Shown here piece by piece: positions 8,552 through 17,515 of a stretch of 64,000 nt of DNA. The DNA is from Saprospiraceae bacterium. GTDB lineage: Bacteria; Bacteroidota; Bacteroidia; Chitinophagales; Saprospiraceae. Position numbers and translations under genes: made by a program. The stretch spans positions 16,900-80,899 of the forward strand of contig JAIBCI010000110.1 in NCBI GenBank assembly GCA_019694255.1, written 5' to 3'. Positions within the stretch are counted from its first letter, which is position 1, and each line of letters opens with the position of its first letter. The notes beneath the pieces were generated by a model. That model did no database searches, had not been told where the DNA came from, and worked only from the letters and a program-made list of their open reading frames with translations.

Positions 8552-9925
8552 ATGAGTCTTATTATTTCTGTATCCGGTATTCGTGGCACAATTGGTGGAC
8601 TTCCCGGAGCAAATCTAACACCTCCTGACATTATCAGGTTTTCAAGCGCCTACGCAGCTTTGATTAAGTCAGGTACTGATACGCCAGTAATTGTCATCGG
8701 TAGAGATGCCCGCATTTCCGGCAACATGGTGTCCAATTTGATTTCATCCACTTTAATTTCGATGGGTATTCGCGTTATCGACCTGGGACTGTCAACAACC
8801 CCAACGGTAGAAATGGCGGTATGTAGGCACAAGGCAAACGGAGGAATAATAATTACCGCAAGCCACAATCCTGCCAATTGGAACGCGCTAAAGTTGCTCA
8901 ATGAAAAAGGTGAATTTATTTCTGCTGAAACCGGGCAAAAACTCATTGAACTTGCTGACTCTACCTTAATCAGCTTTTCTCCATATGACCGATTGGGTAG
9001 TCTTGAAAATTCTGTTCAAGATATCAATTATCACGTCAATCAACTGCTGTCTCACCCTCTCATTGCAGTAGACAGGATCCGACTGTCAAAATTTCATGTA
9101 TCCGTTGATTGCATCAATTCCACTGGTGCCTTGGCAATACCGGTTCTACTAGACGCGCTGGATTGTCGTTATACGCTCATTAATGGTGAAGTTACGGGCA
9201 AGTTTTCCCATAATCCTGAGCCTCTTGAAGAAAACCTCAGTGATCTGATTCAGTCTGTTTCAAATGGAATGAACGTTGGTATTGCTGTAGATCCTGATGT
9301 AGATCGCCTTGCACTGGTTGATGAAAGAGGTCGTTATATTGGCGAAGAATACAGTCTAGTTTGTGCAGCAGATTATGTCCTCAAAAACAAACCCGGCAAC
9401 ACGGTATCCAATTTATCTTCTTCTAGGGCACTCGCTGATATTACCAAAAAATACGGATGTCATTACTTTGCTTCCAAAGTAGGTGAAGTTCATGTAGTTG
9501 AGAAAATGAAAGAAGTTAATGCAGTCATTGGGGGCGAAGGTAATGGCGGGATTATTCTTCCGGATCTGCACTATGGGCGGGATGCTTTGGCAGGTATAGC
9601 ATTGGTTCTTTCACATCTTGCAACTGGCAACAAGACGTTATCATCGTTAAGAGATGATTTTCCAAAATATGAGATGTATAAGGATAAAATTGAAATAACT
9701 TCTGATACTGATTATGATGAGATAATCCACAATATTCAGCAAAGTTATGCTGATGGAAAAATCAATTTGACCGATGGGATCAAAATTGATCTTGAGCAAG
9801 GCTGGCTCCATCTTCGAAAATCAAATACAGAGCCGATAATACGAATATATAGCGAGGCTTCAACTGCTTCTGATGCGAAAAGACTTGTTATGCAATTAAA
9901 AGAATTAATTGCCAAATTGAATTAA
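8552..9925 (+). CDS. glmM: Phosphoglucosamine mutase (phosphohexomutase family)
   Basis: A 457-residue alpha-D-phosphohexomutase. Domain 1 holds the phosphoserine loop TASHNPANWNALK, domain 2 the metal loop DPDVDRLALVD, domain 3 the sugar-binding GGEGNGGIILP, and domain 4 the phosphate-binding RKSNTEPIIRIYSEA. The sugar loop sequence is the type annotated as GlmM in Bacteroidota, converting glucosamine 6-phosphate to the 1-phosphate for UDP-GlcNAc and hence peptidoglycan. Phosphomannomutase activity is the alternative and would suit manC 2 kb away. The N-terminus MSLIISVSGIRGTIGG is the conserved family start. Confidence 0.9.
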   Translation: MSLIISVSGIRGTIGGLPGANLTPPDIIRFSSAYAALIKSGTDTPVIVIGRDARISGNMVSNLISSTLISMGIRVIDLGLSTTPTVEMAVCRHKANGGIIITASHNPANWNALKLLNEKGEFISAETGQKLIELADSTLISFSPYDRLGSLENSVQDINYHVNQLLSHPLIAVDRIRLSKFHVSVDCINSTGALAIPVLLDALDCRYTLINGEVTGKFSHNPEPLEENLSDLIQSVSNGMNVGIAVDPDVDRLALVDERGRYIGEEYSLVCAADYVLKNKPGNTVSNLSSSRALADITKKYGCHYFASKVGEVHVVEKMKEVNAVIGGEGNGGIILPDLHYGRDALAGIALVLSHLATGNKTLSSLRDDFPKYEMYKDKIEITSDTDYDEIIHNIQQSYADGKINLTDGIKIDLEQGWLHLRKSNTEPIIRIYSEASTASDAKRLVMQLKELIAKLN

Positions 9926-9929
9926 ACTA

Positions 9930-11060
9930 ATGAACAACAGAATTTACCTGGATCACGCAGCCAGCACACCATTACATCCTGAAGTAGTAGATGTTATGCA
10001 AAAAGTGGCGATTCAGTATTACGGAAATCCTTCATCGATTCATCGTGAAGGTGCACAAGCCAAAAGTATTGTAGAAGAATGCCGTAAAAAGATCGCTTCC
10101 TTTATCCACACATCACCTGGCCAGATCATTTTTACTTCTTGTGGCACAGAATCCAATAATGCTTATCTGAGTTCAGTAATTGGTTCCGGCTTAATAAGAA
10201 CAGTGATCAGTTCACCAATCGAACACCCAGCCGTGTTGAATACTCTAAAATTTCATTGCAAGAGGCATCATGTTGAATTAAAATTGCTTACGCCGGATCA
10301 AAATGGCATGGTTAATATCGAGCAGCTCGAAGACCAACTTAGGAAAAGTGGTCAAGATTCCTTGGTCACCCTAATGCATACACAAAATGAACTTGGCACT
10401 GTACTTCCTTTAAGGGACTTTTCCTTAATCTGTAAGCATTATGGAGCAAAGTTTCATTCTGACACAATTCAATCTATTGGGATCGAAGCTTTGGATGTCA
10501 CAGATCTGCAAATTGATGCAATCAGCGGTTCGGCACACAAATTTAACGGCCCGAAAGGGGTTGGCTTCTTATACATCAAAGAACCTTCACAACTTAATCC
10601 ATTGATATTTGGGGGCAATCAGGAACGAAATATGAGGGGCGGCACAGAAAATACAATAGGAATAGCAGGCATGACCAGGGCTCTTGAGCTCGCCCTCAAC
10701 GAACGGCAGGACAGAAGACAACATTTGAACCGTTTGAAATCGAAATTCCTGGACGGTTTGCAATTAAGTGGAATTAATTTCGAAATTAATTCACCTTTAG
10801 TGGACTGTTCACCAAAAATACTAAATATTTATTTTGACAAAACAGTCAAGTCGGACTGGTTATTAATGAATTTAGATATAGAAGGAATAGCAGTTTCAGG
10901 AGGTTCTGCATGTTCGTCCGGAACAGAGAAGGCCTCTCATGTCCTGGAATACATCCGTCCCACATCTGAAGGCAGGTCGGTTAGATTTTCCTTTTCGTAC
11001 TTGAACACCGAAGATGAAATCGACCATGCCGTGTACGTACTTTCCAAACTACTCAGTTGA
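9930..11060 (+). CDS. Cysteine desulfurase (NifS/IscS family)
   Basis: A 376-residue PLP enzyme that takes sulfur from cysteine for Fe-S clusters or tRNA thiolation. It starts NNRIYLDHAASTPLHP as the family does. The PLP lysine is Lys204 in SGSAHKFNGPKG, and the persulfide cysteine is Cys328 in SGGSACSSGTEK. The loop around this cysteine is of the IscS/NifS class, not the SufS class. It follows glmM by four bases, so the two are probably cotranscribed. An hscA-like Hsp70, whose family works with IscS-type assembly, lies 1.8 kb downstream. Confidence 0.93.
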   Translation: MNNRIYLDHAASTPLHPEVVDVMQKVAIQYYGNPSSIHREGAQAKSIVEECRKKIASFIHTSPGQIIFTSCGTESNNAYLSSVIGSGLIRTVISSPIEHPAVLNTLKFHCKRHHVELKLLTPDQNGMVNIEQLEDQLRKSGQDSLVTLMHTQNELGTVLPLRDFSLICKHYGAKFHSDTIQSIGIEALDVTDLQIDAISGSAHKFNGPKGVGFLYIKEPSQLNPLIFGGNQERNMRGGTENTIGIAGMTRALELALNERQDRRQHLNRLKSKFLDGLQLSGINFEINSPLVDCSPKILNIYFDKTVKSDWLLMNLDIEGIAVSGGSACSSGTEKASHVLEYIRPTSEGRSVRFSFSYLNTEDEIDHAVYVLSKLLS

Positions 11061-11075
11061 TCTTCAGATGAATTT

Positions 11076-12032
11076 TTAATTCTTTCTTGGCTGAAGAAAT
11101 ATCTCAGCCATCATGCACCGGGCACTGCCTCCCCCAACCTTTTCTATTGTGGGAATTTCTACTGGCAAAAGATCCGTATGTCTTCTAAGTTTGGCAAACT
11201 GCTGGGCCTCCAGTGAATCATACGCGGTCTGAGACATTACGAGCACAGGACGTCCTCCGACTGTACGCAGTTGCAACATATTACCTGCAAAATGATTCAT
11301 CTGCCCAAAACTAATTTCAACTACTTCCTTACTGGTCTTTTCAAAACATTGACGTAAGGTCTTTTGAGAAATATCATCCACAGACTCCATACAAATGACC
11401 ACAAATCCCGATCCCATTGCCATCATTACGTTGGTATGATACACAGGCACGCCGTGTTCATCATGGGCGTTAAAAAAAACAACTTCATATTTCATTAATG
11501 CCCCAAAATGGGAAAGGAGCTGAACATTTGTCCTTGGGCTTAATCCTGCATAGACGATACGGTGATCATGATCAAATATCATGCTACCTGTACCTTCCAA
11601 AAACTGATTATGCTCTTCAAATAATTCAAGATTAAATTTTCTTTTAACCTCAAATTGCGCCGTTAAAATATCGAGTATTTCGCCCCGTCTTTCCAATCGA
11701 CGATTTGGGGTCTGCATTGGATAGGTAATAATGGTTCCGTCGTGATGAGTTGTAATCCAGTTATTAGGAAATACTGCATCGGGGCACACTATTTCTTGAC
11801 TGTCCTCAACAACAATGACATTGATCCCAGTAGTCCTGAGCGCCTCAGTCATTTTGTCAAATTCCTGCAAAGCAGCTGCACTCACCTCCTCTTCTTTCTC
11901 TTCAGGTCTATTCTGAAAAACATTGGTTGCTCCGGTCTCTGAATTAAAGCCGAAATGGGCCGGCCTGACCATCAGCACTGTATTCGCTAGCTGTAGACTT
12001 TCTGGTTTATTCATCATATCAAAACTACTCAT
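11076..12032 (-). CDS. ctlX: Citrulline hydrolase CtlX-type (arginine deiminase fold)
   Basis: About 318 residues of the guanidino-group modifying superfamily. Visible landmarks are MVRPAHFGFN near the N-terminus, the PDAVFPNNW substrate block, GTGSMIFDHDHRIVYAG, a HTNVMMA motif with the catalytic histidine, and the C-terminal GGGSARCMMAEIF with the nucleophilic cysteine about 13 residues from the end. CtlX-type enzymes act on citrulline, and related members on arginine or methylated arginines, so the substrate is uncertain. The ATG at 12032 overlaps the yhhQ stop by eight bases (ATGAGTAG). An ATG at 12050 and one at 12017 are alternatives. Confidence 0.82.
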   Translation of the reverse strand: MSSFDMMNKPESLQLANTVLMVRPAHFGFNSETGATNVFQNRPEEKEEEVSAAALQEFDKMTEALRTTGINVIVVEDSQEIVCPDAVFPNNWITTHHDGTIITYPMQTPNRRLERRGEILDILTAQFEVKRKFNLELFEEHNQFLEGTGSMIFDHDHRIVYAGLSPRTNVQLLSHFGALMKYEVVFFNAHDEHGVPVYHTNVMMAMGSGFVVICMESVDDISQKTLRQCFEKTSKEVVEISFGQMNHFAGNMLQLRTVGGRPVLVMSQTAYDSLEAQQFAKLRRHTDLLPVEIPTIEKVGGGSARCMMAEIFLQPRKN

Positions 12033-12816
12033 TGATTTTAAGTGATGCATCTCTTTTCATGCTTGATGCAAGTTCTTCGCCCAAATATTGCTCAATCCAG
12101 TGATGAACCAGATAAACGACTGGTGTGGATATTAATGCAATGACAAATTTATATATATAATTGATAGTTCCTATTGCAAGAACAAGTTTGAATGGCCAGC
12201 CTGCACCAATATAGAAGGCAATCAAAAGCACTACATAACTATCAACCAATTGGGAGATCAGCGTTGAACCTGTAGACCTTAACCATATGCTTGATTCCCC
12301 TGTACGCTCCTTGATCTTATGAAAAACATACACATCAAGAACTTGGCCAATGATGAATGCGCATATTGAGCCAACGATGATCCAAAGACCCTGACCAAAA
12401 ATAAGTTGATAGGCTGTATTCAAATTATGCACCTCACTATCAGGATATTTTGCAAGATGCGAGCTCGGCCAGAAATCCGCTGGAACCAGCCGTATTGCAA
12501 CCGATACAACCACAAAAGAGTAAATGATTAAACCACTGGTCAAATAGGAAAGAAACCTCACACCTTTAGGTCCGTAGTATTCATTGATTATATCGGTAAG
12601 AATAAATACCACAGGCCAAAGTAGAACTCCAGATGTTAAATTGAAACTCAGGTTTTCCTGACCCAGCAGATGCCAGTCTACCGGAATCATTCCCAGCGTT
12701 CGTTCAAGAGAAAAGATTTTTACTCCGATGAATTCGGCCATTAGTGCATTGGTGATAAATATTCCCGAAAGGATCAGAAAAAGAAGAGTTTCCTTATTTT
12801 TGCTCAGATTTCGCAT
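12025..12816 (-). CDS. yhhQ: Queuosine precursor transporter YhhQ (VUT family)
   Basis: About 263 residues with six or so transmembrane helices. Family landmarks are [13 protein letters not shown] in helix 1, [18 protein letters not shown] in the middle, [18 protein letters not shown] and the SQLVDSYVV helix. YhhQ brings queuine-pathway precursors (preQ0/preQ1) into the cell for tRNA modification. No other queuosine genes are in the window. The ATG at 12816 precedes the conserved helix by about 12 residues, and the longer reading to 12834 would need a TTG start. It is coupled to ctlX by overlap, though the two functions are unrelated. Confidence 0.9.
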   Translation of the reverse strand: MRNLSKNKETLLFLILSGIFITNALMAEFIGVKIFSLERTLGMIPVDWHLLGQENLSFNLTSGVLLWPVVFILTDIINEYYGPKGVRFLSYLTSGLIIYSFVVVSVAIRLVPADFWPSSHLAKYPDSEVHNLNTAYQLIFGQGLWIIVGSICAFIIGQVLDVYVFHKIKERTGESSIWLRSTGSTLISQLVDSYVVLLIAFYIGAGWPFKLVLAIGTINYIYKFVIALISTPVVYLVHHWIEQYLGEELASSMKRDASLKINE

Positions 12817-12860
12817 ACCGTTGTCTAAACACAATTGAACTTTATTGGTTTACTCCCACG

Positions 12861-14741
12861 ATGTCAAAAATAGCCATTGATTTCAAAACCGGACAGATTA
12901 AAAATACCGCTCAATTGGTAGTTGGCATTGATTTGGGTACTACCAATTCACTCATTGCCAGAATAAATGATGGGCGCGCTGAAATTATTAAGGATTTCCA
13001 AAATAAACCGCTTTTTATACCTTCTGTGATCAATGTGGGCCATGATGGCGTGATCACTGTTGGACATGAGGCGATTCAGAAACTGATTACGGACCCGGAA
13101 TCCACTGTTTATTCGATCAAGCGTCTAATGGGTAAATCGTTGCAGGACTTCTCAGACCGTAAGGAATTCTTTGGATATCATTTTGATGAAAGTGCATCCG
13201 AAGGCCTCATCCGGATACGCTTGAATGACCGGTATTATACTCCGGTAGAATTATCTTCTTATATCCTCAGACATCTTGTTCAAGAGGCTGAAAAAGCATT
13301 GGGGGTCAAGATTGAAGATGCCGTGATCACTGTACCAGCCTATTTTAATGATGAACAAAGGCAGGCCACAAGAGATGCTGGCAAAATTGCGGGACTTAAT
13401 GTCCTGCGAATCGTTAATGAACCCACAGCAGCAAGTCTTGCTTATGGCCTTGGACAAAACAAAACAGAGGCGCTAAATATAGCAGTTTATGATCTTGGAG
13501 GCGGAACTTTCGACGTTTCGATTCTTAGAATTGAAGATGGCGTATTCGACGTTTTGGCAACACGGGGAGACACTAATCTCGGAGGGGATGATTTTGATCG
13601 CGAAATTATTAAATTCTGGAAGGAGAAGTATCAGTTATACCCAGAAAATCCAATTGAGCAATCGGAATTATTTTTTAAAGCCCGGGCCGCAAAACACGAA
13701 TTAAGTGATTCAAATAACTTTTCTACTACCTGGAATCATCATATACTCTCGCTTTCCAATGAAGAATATAAAACACTTTCACAACCTTATATTGACAGAA
13801 CACTAGATTGCTTCAGACTTGCCTTATCAGACAGTGGCCTGCATATTCATGATATAGATGAACTTCTACTTGTTGGTGGATCGACACGAATGCCGATCGT
13901 ATTTGATGCGCTTCAGTCATTTTACGGTAAAACACCCAACCGCTCTCTTCACCCAGATGAAGCCGTAGCACTCGGTGCTGCCATTCAGGCAGATATTCTT
14001 GCAGGAAATAGAAAGGACTTTTTATTGTTGGATGTCAACCCATTGTCACTTGGAATTGAAACCCTCGGCGGCATAATGGATGTCATTATTCCGCGAAACT
14101 CAAAAATTCCAATTCAACAGGCAAGAGAATATACCACTTCACGCGACGGTCAAAAAAATTTAAAAATCGCGATTTATCAGGGAGAAAGAGATCTTGTTGA
14201 AAACAATAAATTGCTCGCTGAATTTATTCTTGAGGACATCCCCCCGATGCCTGCCGGCATTCCGAAAATTCAAGTCAGATTTATGATTGACGCGGATGGC
14301 ATTTTGACAGTAAAAGCCATTGAGCAGAGAACGCAGACTGAACAATCCATTACAATCAAATCGCAATTTAACATTTCAGCCGCAGAAGTCGCCTCGATGC
14401 TTCAGGAATCTATCAGATTTGCAAAGTCAGATCAGGAAAAAAAAGCACTAATCGACAGTATCAATGAAGGCAAATATCTACAACTAGCTTCTGAAAAATT
14501 TCTTAAGAACAATCATCAATATTTGACTAGTTTGCAAAGGTCTGAAATTTCAAACCTGATCACATATCTGAAAGATGCGTTAGATTCCAAAATACGCGAC
14601 CACATCGAACTAGCCATTGAAGCACTGAATAAATACACTGCTCCAATTGCGCATAAGGCACTGGACAGAAATATCGCAGACGCACTTAGAAATAAGAATA
14701 TCAGTGAGGCCATCAACAATGAAACCAAAAAAGATGGGTAA
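12861..14741 (+). CDS. hscA: Hsp70 chaperone, HscA-like (Fe-S assembly)
   Basis: A 626-residue Hsp70. The ATPase domain shows GIDLGTTNS (about residues 23-31), [40 protein letters not shown] and [10 protein letters not shown]; a substrate-binding domain and helical lid follow. It is shorter than DnaK, lacks the acidic EEVD-like tail, and has a leading about 20-residue extension before the first phosphate loop, all of which match HscA-type chaperones of Bacteroidota. These help pass Fe-S clusters from the IscU scaffold. A cysteine desulfurase is nearby, but no hscB or iscU. It ends in an eight-base overlap with the next ORF. Confidence 0.85.
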   Translation: MSKIAIDFKTGQIKNTAQLVVGIDLGTTNSLIARINDGRAEIIKDFQNKPLFIPSVINVGHDGVITVGHEAIQKLITDPESTVYSIKRLMGKSLQDFSDRKEFFGYHFDESASEGLIRIRLNDRYYTPVELSSYILRHLVQEAEKALGVKIEDAVITVPAYFNDEQRQATRDAGKIAGLNVLRIVNEPTAASLAYGLGQNKTEALNIAVYDLGGGTFDVSILRIEDGVFDVLATRGDTNLGGDDFDREIIKFWKEKYQLYPENPIEQSELFFKARAAKHELSDSNNFSTTWNHHILSLSNEEYKTLSQPYIDRTLDCFRLALSDSGLHIHDIDELLLVGGSTRMPIVFDALQSFYGKTPNRSLHPDEAVALGAAIQADILAGNRKDFLLLDVNPLSLGIETLGGIMDVIIPRNSKIPIQQAREYTTSRDGQKNLKIAIYQGERDLVENNKLLAEFILEDIPPMPAGIPKIQVRFMIDADGILTVKAIEQRTQTEQSITIKSQFNISAAEVASMLQESIRFAKSDQEKKALIDSINEGKYLQLASEKFLKNNHQYLTSLQRSEISNLITYLKDALDSKIRDHIELAIEALNKYTAPIAHKALDRNIADALRNKNISEAINNETKKDG

Positions 14742-15075
14742 GAAGTTAAACAATTTGTCAGATCTCAGCATGGTCTACTCGACACATGCAAATGAACCTG
14801 ATGCGCAGGAAATTATTAAAGATTCAAATTATTCCGGTAAGGTAGTTCGTGTCCAGCTTGAATCCATCCGGGGCGGCAAAGTGGTGACAAAAATCATGGG
14901 ACTTAATCTTATGGATAAAGAAATGGAGGGACTTGCCAAAGAGCTCAAACAGAAATGCGGCGTTGGCGGAGGCGTAAAAGATGGTTTAATTCTCATTCAG
15001 GGAGACCACGTCAATAAAGTAATTCCTATATTAATTTCAAAAGGATTTAAAAATACGAAAAGGACCGGAGGCTAA
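14734..15075 (+). CDS. SUI1/YciH-like translation initiation factor homologue
   Basis: A protein of about 113 residues whose C-terminal half (from [14 protein letters not shown] to [10 protein letters not shown]) is a SUI1/eIF1 fold, the family of bacterial YciH. In eukaryotes this fold checks start-codon choice; the bacterial role is poorly defined but is thought to affect initiation fidelity. The ATG at 14734 lies inside the end of hscA, and a second ATG at 14719 would add five residues. Its TAA shares a base with the next ATG (TAATG), so hscA, this gene and the secreted propeller protein seem to form one transcription unit. Confidence 0.83.
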   Translation: MGKKLNNLSDLSMVYSTHANEPDAQEIIKDSNYSGKVVRVQLESIRGGKVVTKIMGLNLMDKEMEGLAKELKQKCGVGGGVKDGLILIQGDHVNKVIPILISKGFKNTKRTGG

Positions 15076-17462
15076 TGAGATTACTTAGATCACCTGTTTT
15101 GGTGATTGTTTTTTATTGGTTTATTTCCTGCAACTTCGACGCCAAGAATGAATCGAAAGGGATATACAATAGTTTTCTTTACCACAATATAGTGGTGAAT
15201 TATCCTGAGTTGCCTGGCTCTGACCAGTATTACCGTGCTATAAGCAATCAAGCTCATATGCCATCATTTATCCAGAGATCAAATCACTGGGAATGGATTG
15301 GCCCTGAAAATATTTCAGGAAGAGTACTCTCTCTTGCGATTGATCCTTATGACACATCAAATGTATGGGCAGGGTCAGCCTCTGCAGGTCTTTGGCGATC
15401 AAGAACTGGCGGGATTGGTGCAAAAGCATGGCAAAGGGTATCTTTACCCTATCCTATAGGGGCCGTATCCGCTATAGCCATTGACCCCGTACATCAAGGT
15501 ACCTTATTTATTGGAACTGGTGAATCGTACAGCTACGAATCGGGACTCAACGGTAAATTCATTAGAACAATGCGCGGCTCTTACGGAATGGGAATACTTC
15601 GTACAAGGGATGGAGGTCTGACCTGGTCACTTGTTCTTGACTGGAGTTTACACCCAGAAAGATGCATTTGGAAAATAATTATTGACCCGAATCAGTCTGA
15701 TATTATTTATGCTGCAGGGACACACGGCATTTATAAAAGCATTGACGGCGGAGACCATTGGGGCCTCATCGCTGATTTAAAAATGACAACTGATCTGATC
15801 ATTCACATAGACTCCTCCAATTACTTACTTGCAGGCGTAGGTGGACTCGGAGGTGATCGTTTTGGTATTTTCAAAAGTACCGATGGCGGAGCAAACTGGG
15901 ACAAAATAACAAAATCCTACTCAGAACAGATGCGCGGGCGAATCATGCTTCATATAAATAGCACATACTCCAGCAAAGTTTATGCTTTGATTTCTGATTC
16001 TTTTCAAACAATCCATTTACTTCGATCAAGCAATTTCTTCAAGAACTGGCAAACGCACAGCATTCAGGATATTACCAGCTATCAAGGCTGGTATACACGC
16101 GGTATGATCTCGGATAGCAGTGGCAAAAAACTGATGATTGGAGGAGTGGATTTATTTGCAGATATGAGTGGCACTTTCAATTCATTTGAACGTTATCAAA
16201 TGGGCAAAATTGGTATGCATGCTGATTTTCATGACATTATTTGCAATCCGAATGACCCAACTAAACTTTATTTCGCTACCGATGGAGGAATTTTTCGTTC
16301 AGATGATTGGGGTTTAACCTTCTTTGAATGCAACGGCGGCCTTAACACTGCACAGTTTTACGCAATTAGCTTTTCTTCTGAAAGTAATTTTGCCATTGGT
16401 GGACTGCAGGATAATCGTTCTGCTATATTTACCGGAGATTTGAACTGGACCCCTACGCACCTGGGTGATGGTACTGCTTGTGCAATCAATTCATATCAGC
16501 CTGGTGAAATGATTTGCGCCGCACAAAATCTTTACCTGTCGTTTTCTCAGGACAGTGGCAAAACCTGGACCAATTCACTACAAGATGAAGAATCTTCTTT
16601 TGTCACGCCGCTTAATGTGAATAAAGCATTTCAAGATGTAGTGTATACCGCCTCAAGATTTATTTATAAAAGTTCTGATTTCGGAAAGTCTTTTCAAAAA
16701 ATAACGCCGAATACAGGTGGCTCAATTATCAATAAAATAATTTCATCACCCGCTGACACCAATCTATTAGTCTTCACAACACTACCTGATGAATTCTCCA
16801 CCCCGGAAGTTTATTATTCTTCCAACGGCGGTAAAAATGCCATCAATATTACTGGCAACCTCCCGGACAGAATAATATCAGATATACAATGGACTTCAGA
16901 CAATTCACTTTTAGTATGCCTTGGAGGATACGGGTCTCCGCATATTTTCATTTCGAACAATATGGGAATGCAATGGAAAGACATCAGTGGACAGCTTCCC
17001 GACATTCCTTTTCATTGCATTACAAACATCAAGATAGATAACAACAATATAATTATTGCAGGTTCAGAAACCGGATTGTATGTGACTACCAATCTTGGCC
17101 AAAGCTGGACCTGTATGAACCAGAACCCAGCAACGCCTCTTCCGATCTACGACATTAAAAGAATTCCCGGAACTGACAAAATAGCCGTTGCAACTCATGG
17201 ATCTGGAGTTTTTACGCTTCGATTTAGTGAAATAATAACATCATTGAGTGAAGTTGAAAGATCCGGAACACATTGTGGCAACAACTGGAGTTCAGTTACA
17301 AGACAGTTACCAACTGACAAAAAGATCACATTGCTTAATCTGGACGGAAAAATTATTTTCCACAACTGCAAAATAAATACCATAGAACCTGGTCAGTTGC
17401 CGCCCGGAGTTTATTTCATGCTGGCTGATAACATGGTCACCAAACTGATCATTGAAAATTAA
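15075..17462 (+). CDS. Secreted beta-propeller (VPS10/BNR-like) protein with lipobox and T9SS-type sorting domain
   Basis: A 795-residue exported protein. The N-terminal signal ends FISC-N with Cys19 placed like a lipoprotein cysteine. The body is made of repeats with the sortilin/BNR pattern (STDGGANWDKI, SIDGGDHWGLI, RDGGLTWSLV, SDDWGLTFFE), predicting one or two multi-bladed propellers. The final about 75 residues (KKITLLNLDGKII to KLIIEN, with PPGVYFM) resemble a type A T9SS C-terminal sorting domain. Substrate and function are unknown; such propellers often bind or cut polysaccharides or act as adhesins. It is the tandem paralogue of the next gene, and having both a lipobox and a sorting domain is unusual. 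Confidence 0.78.
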   Translation: MRLLRSPVLVIVFYWFISCNFDAKNESKGIYNSFLYHNIVVNYPELPGSDQYYRAISNQAHMPSFIQRSNHWEWIGPENISGRVLSLAIDPYDTSNVWAGSASAGLWRSRTGGIGAKAWQRVSLPYPIGAVSAIAIDPVHQGTLFIGTGESYSYESGLNGKFIRTMRGSYGMGILRTRDGGLTWSLVLDWSLHPERCIWKIIIDPNQSDIIYAAGTHGIYKSIDGGDHWGLIADLKMTTDLIIHIDSSNYLLAGVGGLGGDRFGIFKSTDGGANWDKITKSYSEQMRGRIMLHINSTYSSKVYALISDSFQTIHLLRSSNFFKNWQTHSIQDITSYQGWYTRGMISDSSGKKLMIGGVDLFADMSGTFNSFERYQMGKIGMHADFHDIICNPNDPTKLYFATDGGIFRSDDWGLTFFECNGGLNTAQFYAISFSSESNFAIGGLQDNRSAIFTGDLNWTPTHLGDGTACAINSYQPGEMICAAQNLYLSFSQDSGKTWTNSLQDEESSFVTPLNVNKAFQDVVYTASRFIYKSSDFGKSFQKITPNTGGSIINKIISSPADTNLLVFTTLPDEFSTPEVYYSSNGGKNAINITGNLPDRIISDIQWTSDNSLLVCLGGYGSPHIFISNNMGMQWKDISGQLPDIPFHCITNIKIDNNNIIIAGSETGLYVTTNLGQSWTCMNQNPATPLPIYDIKRIPGTDKIAVATHGSGVFTLRFSEIITSLSEVERSGTHCGNNWSSVTRQLPTDKKITLLNLDGKIIFHNCKINTIEPGQLPPGVYFMLADNMVTKLIIEN

Positions 17463-17515
17463 TCAACATTCCGCTGGTTTTAGTAACTTAGCGCTAGACA
17501 AAACTTGGACCTTAC

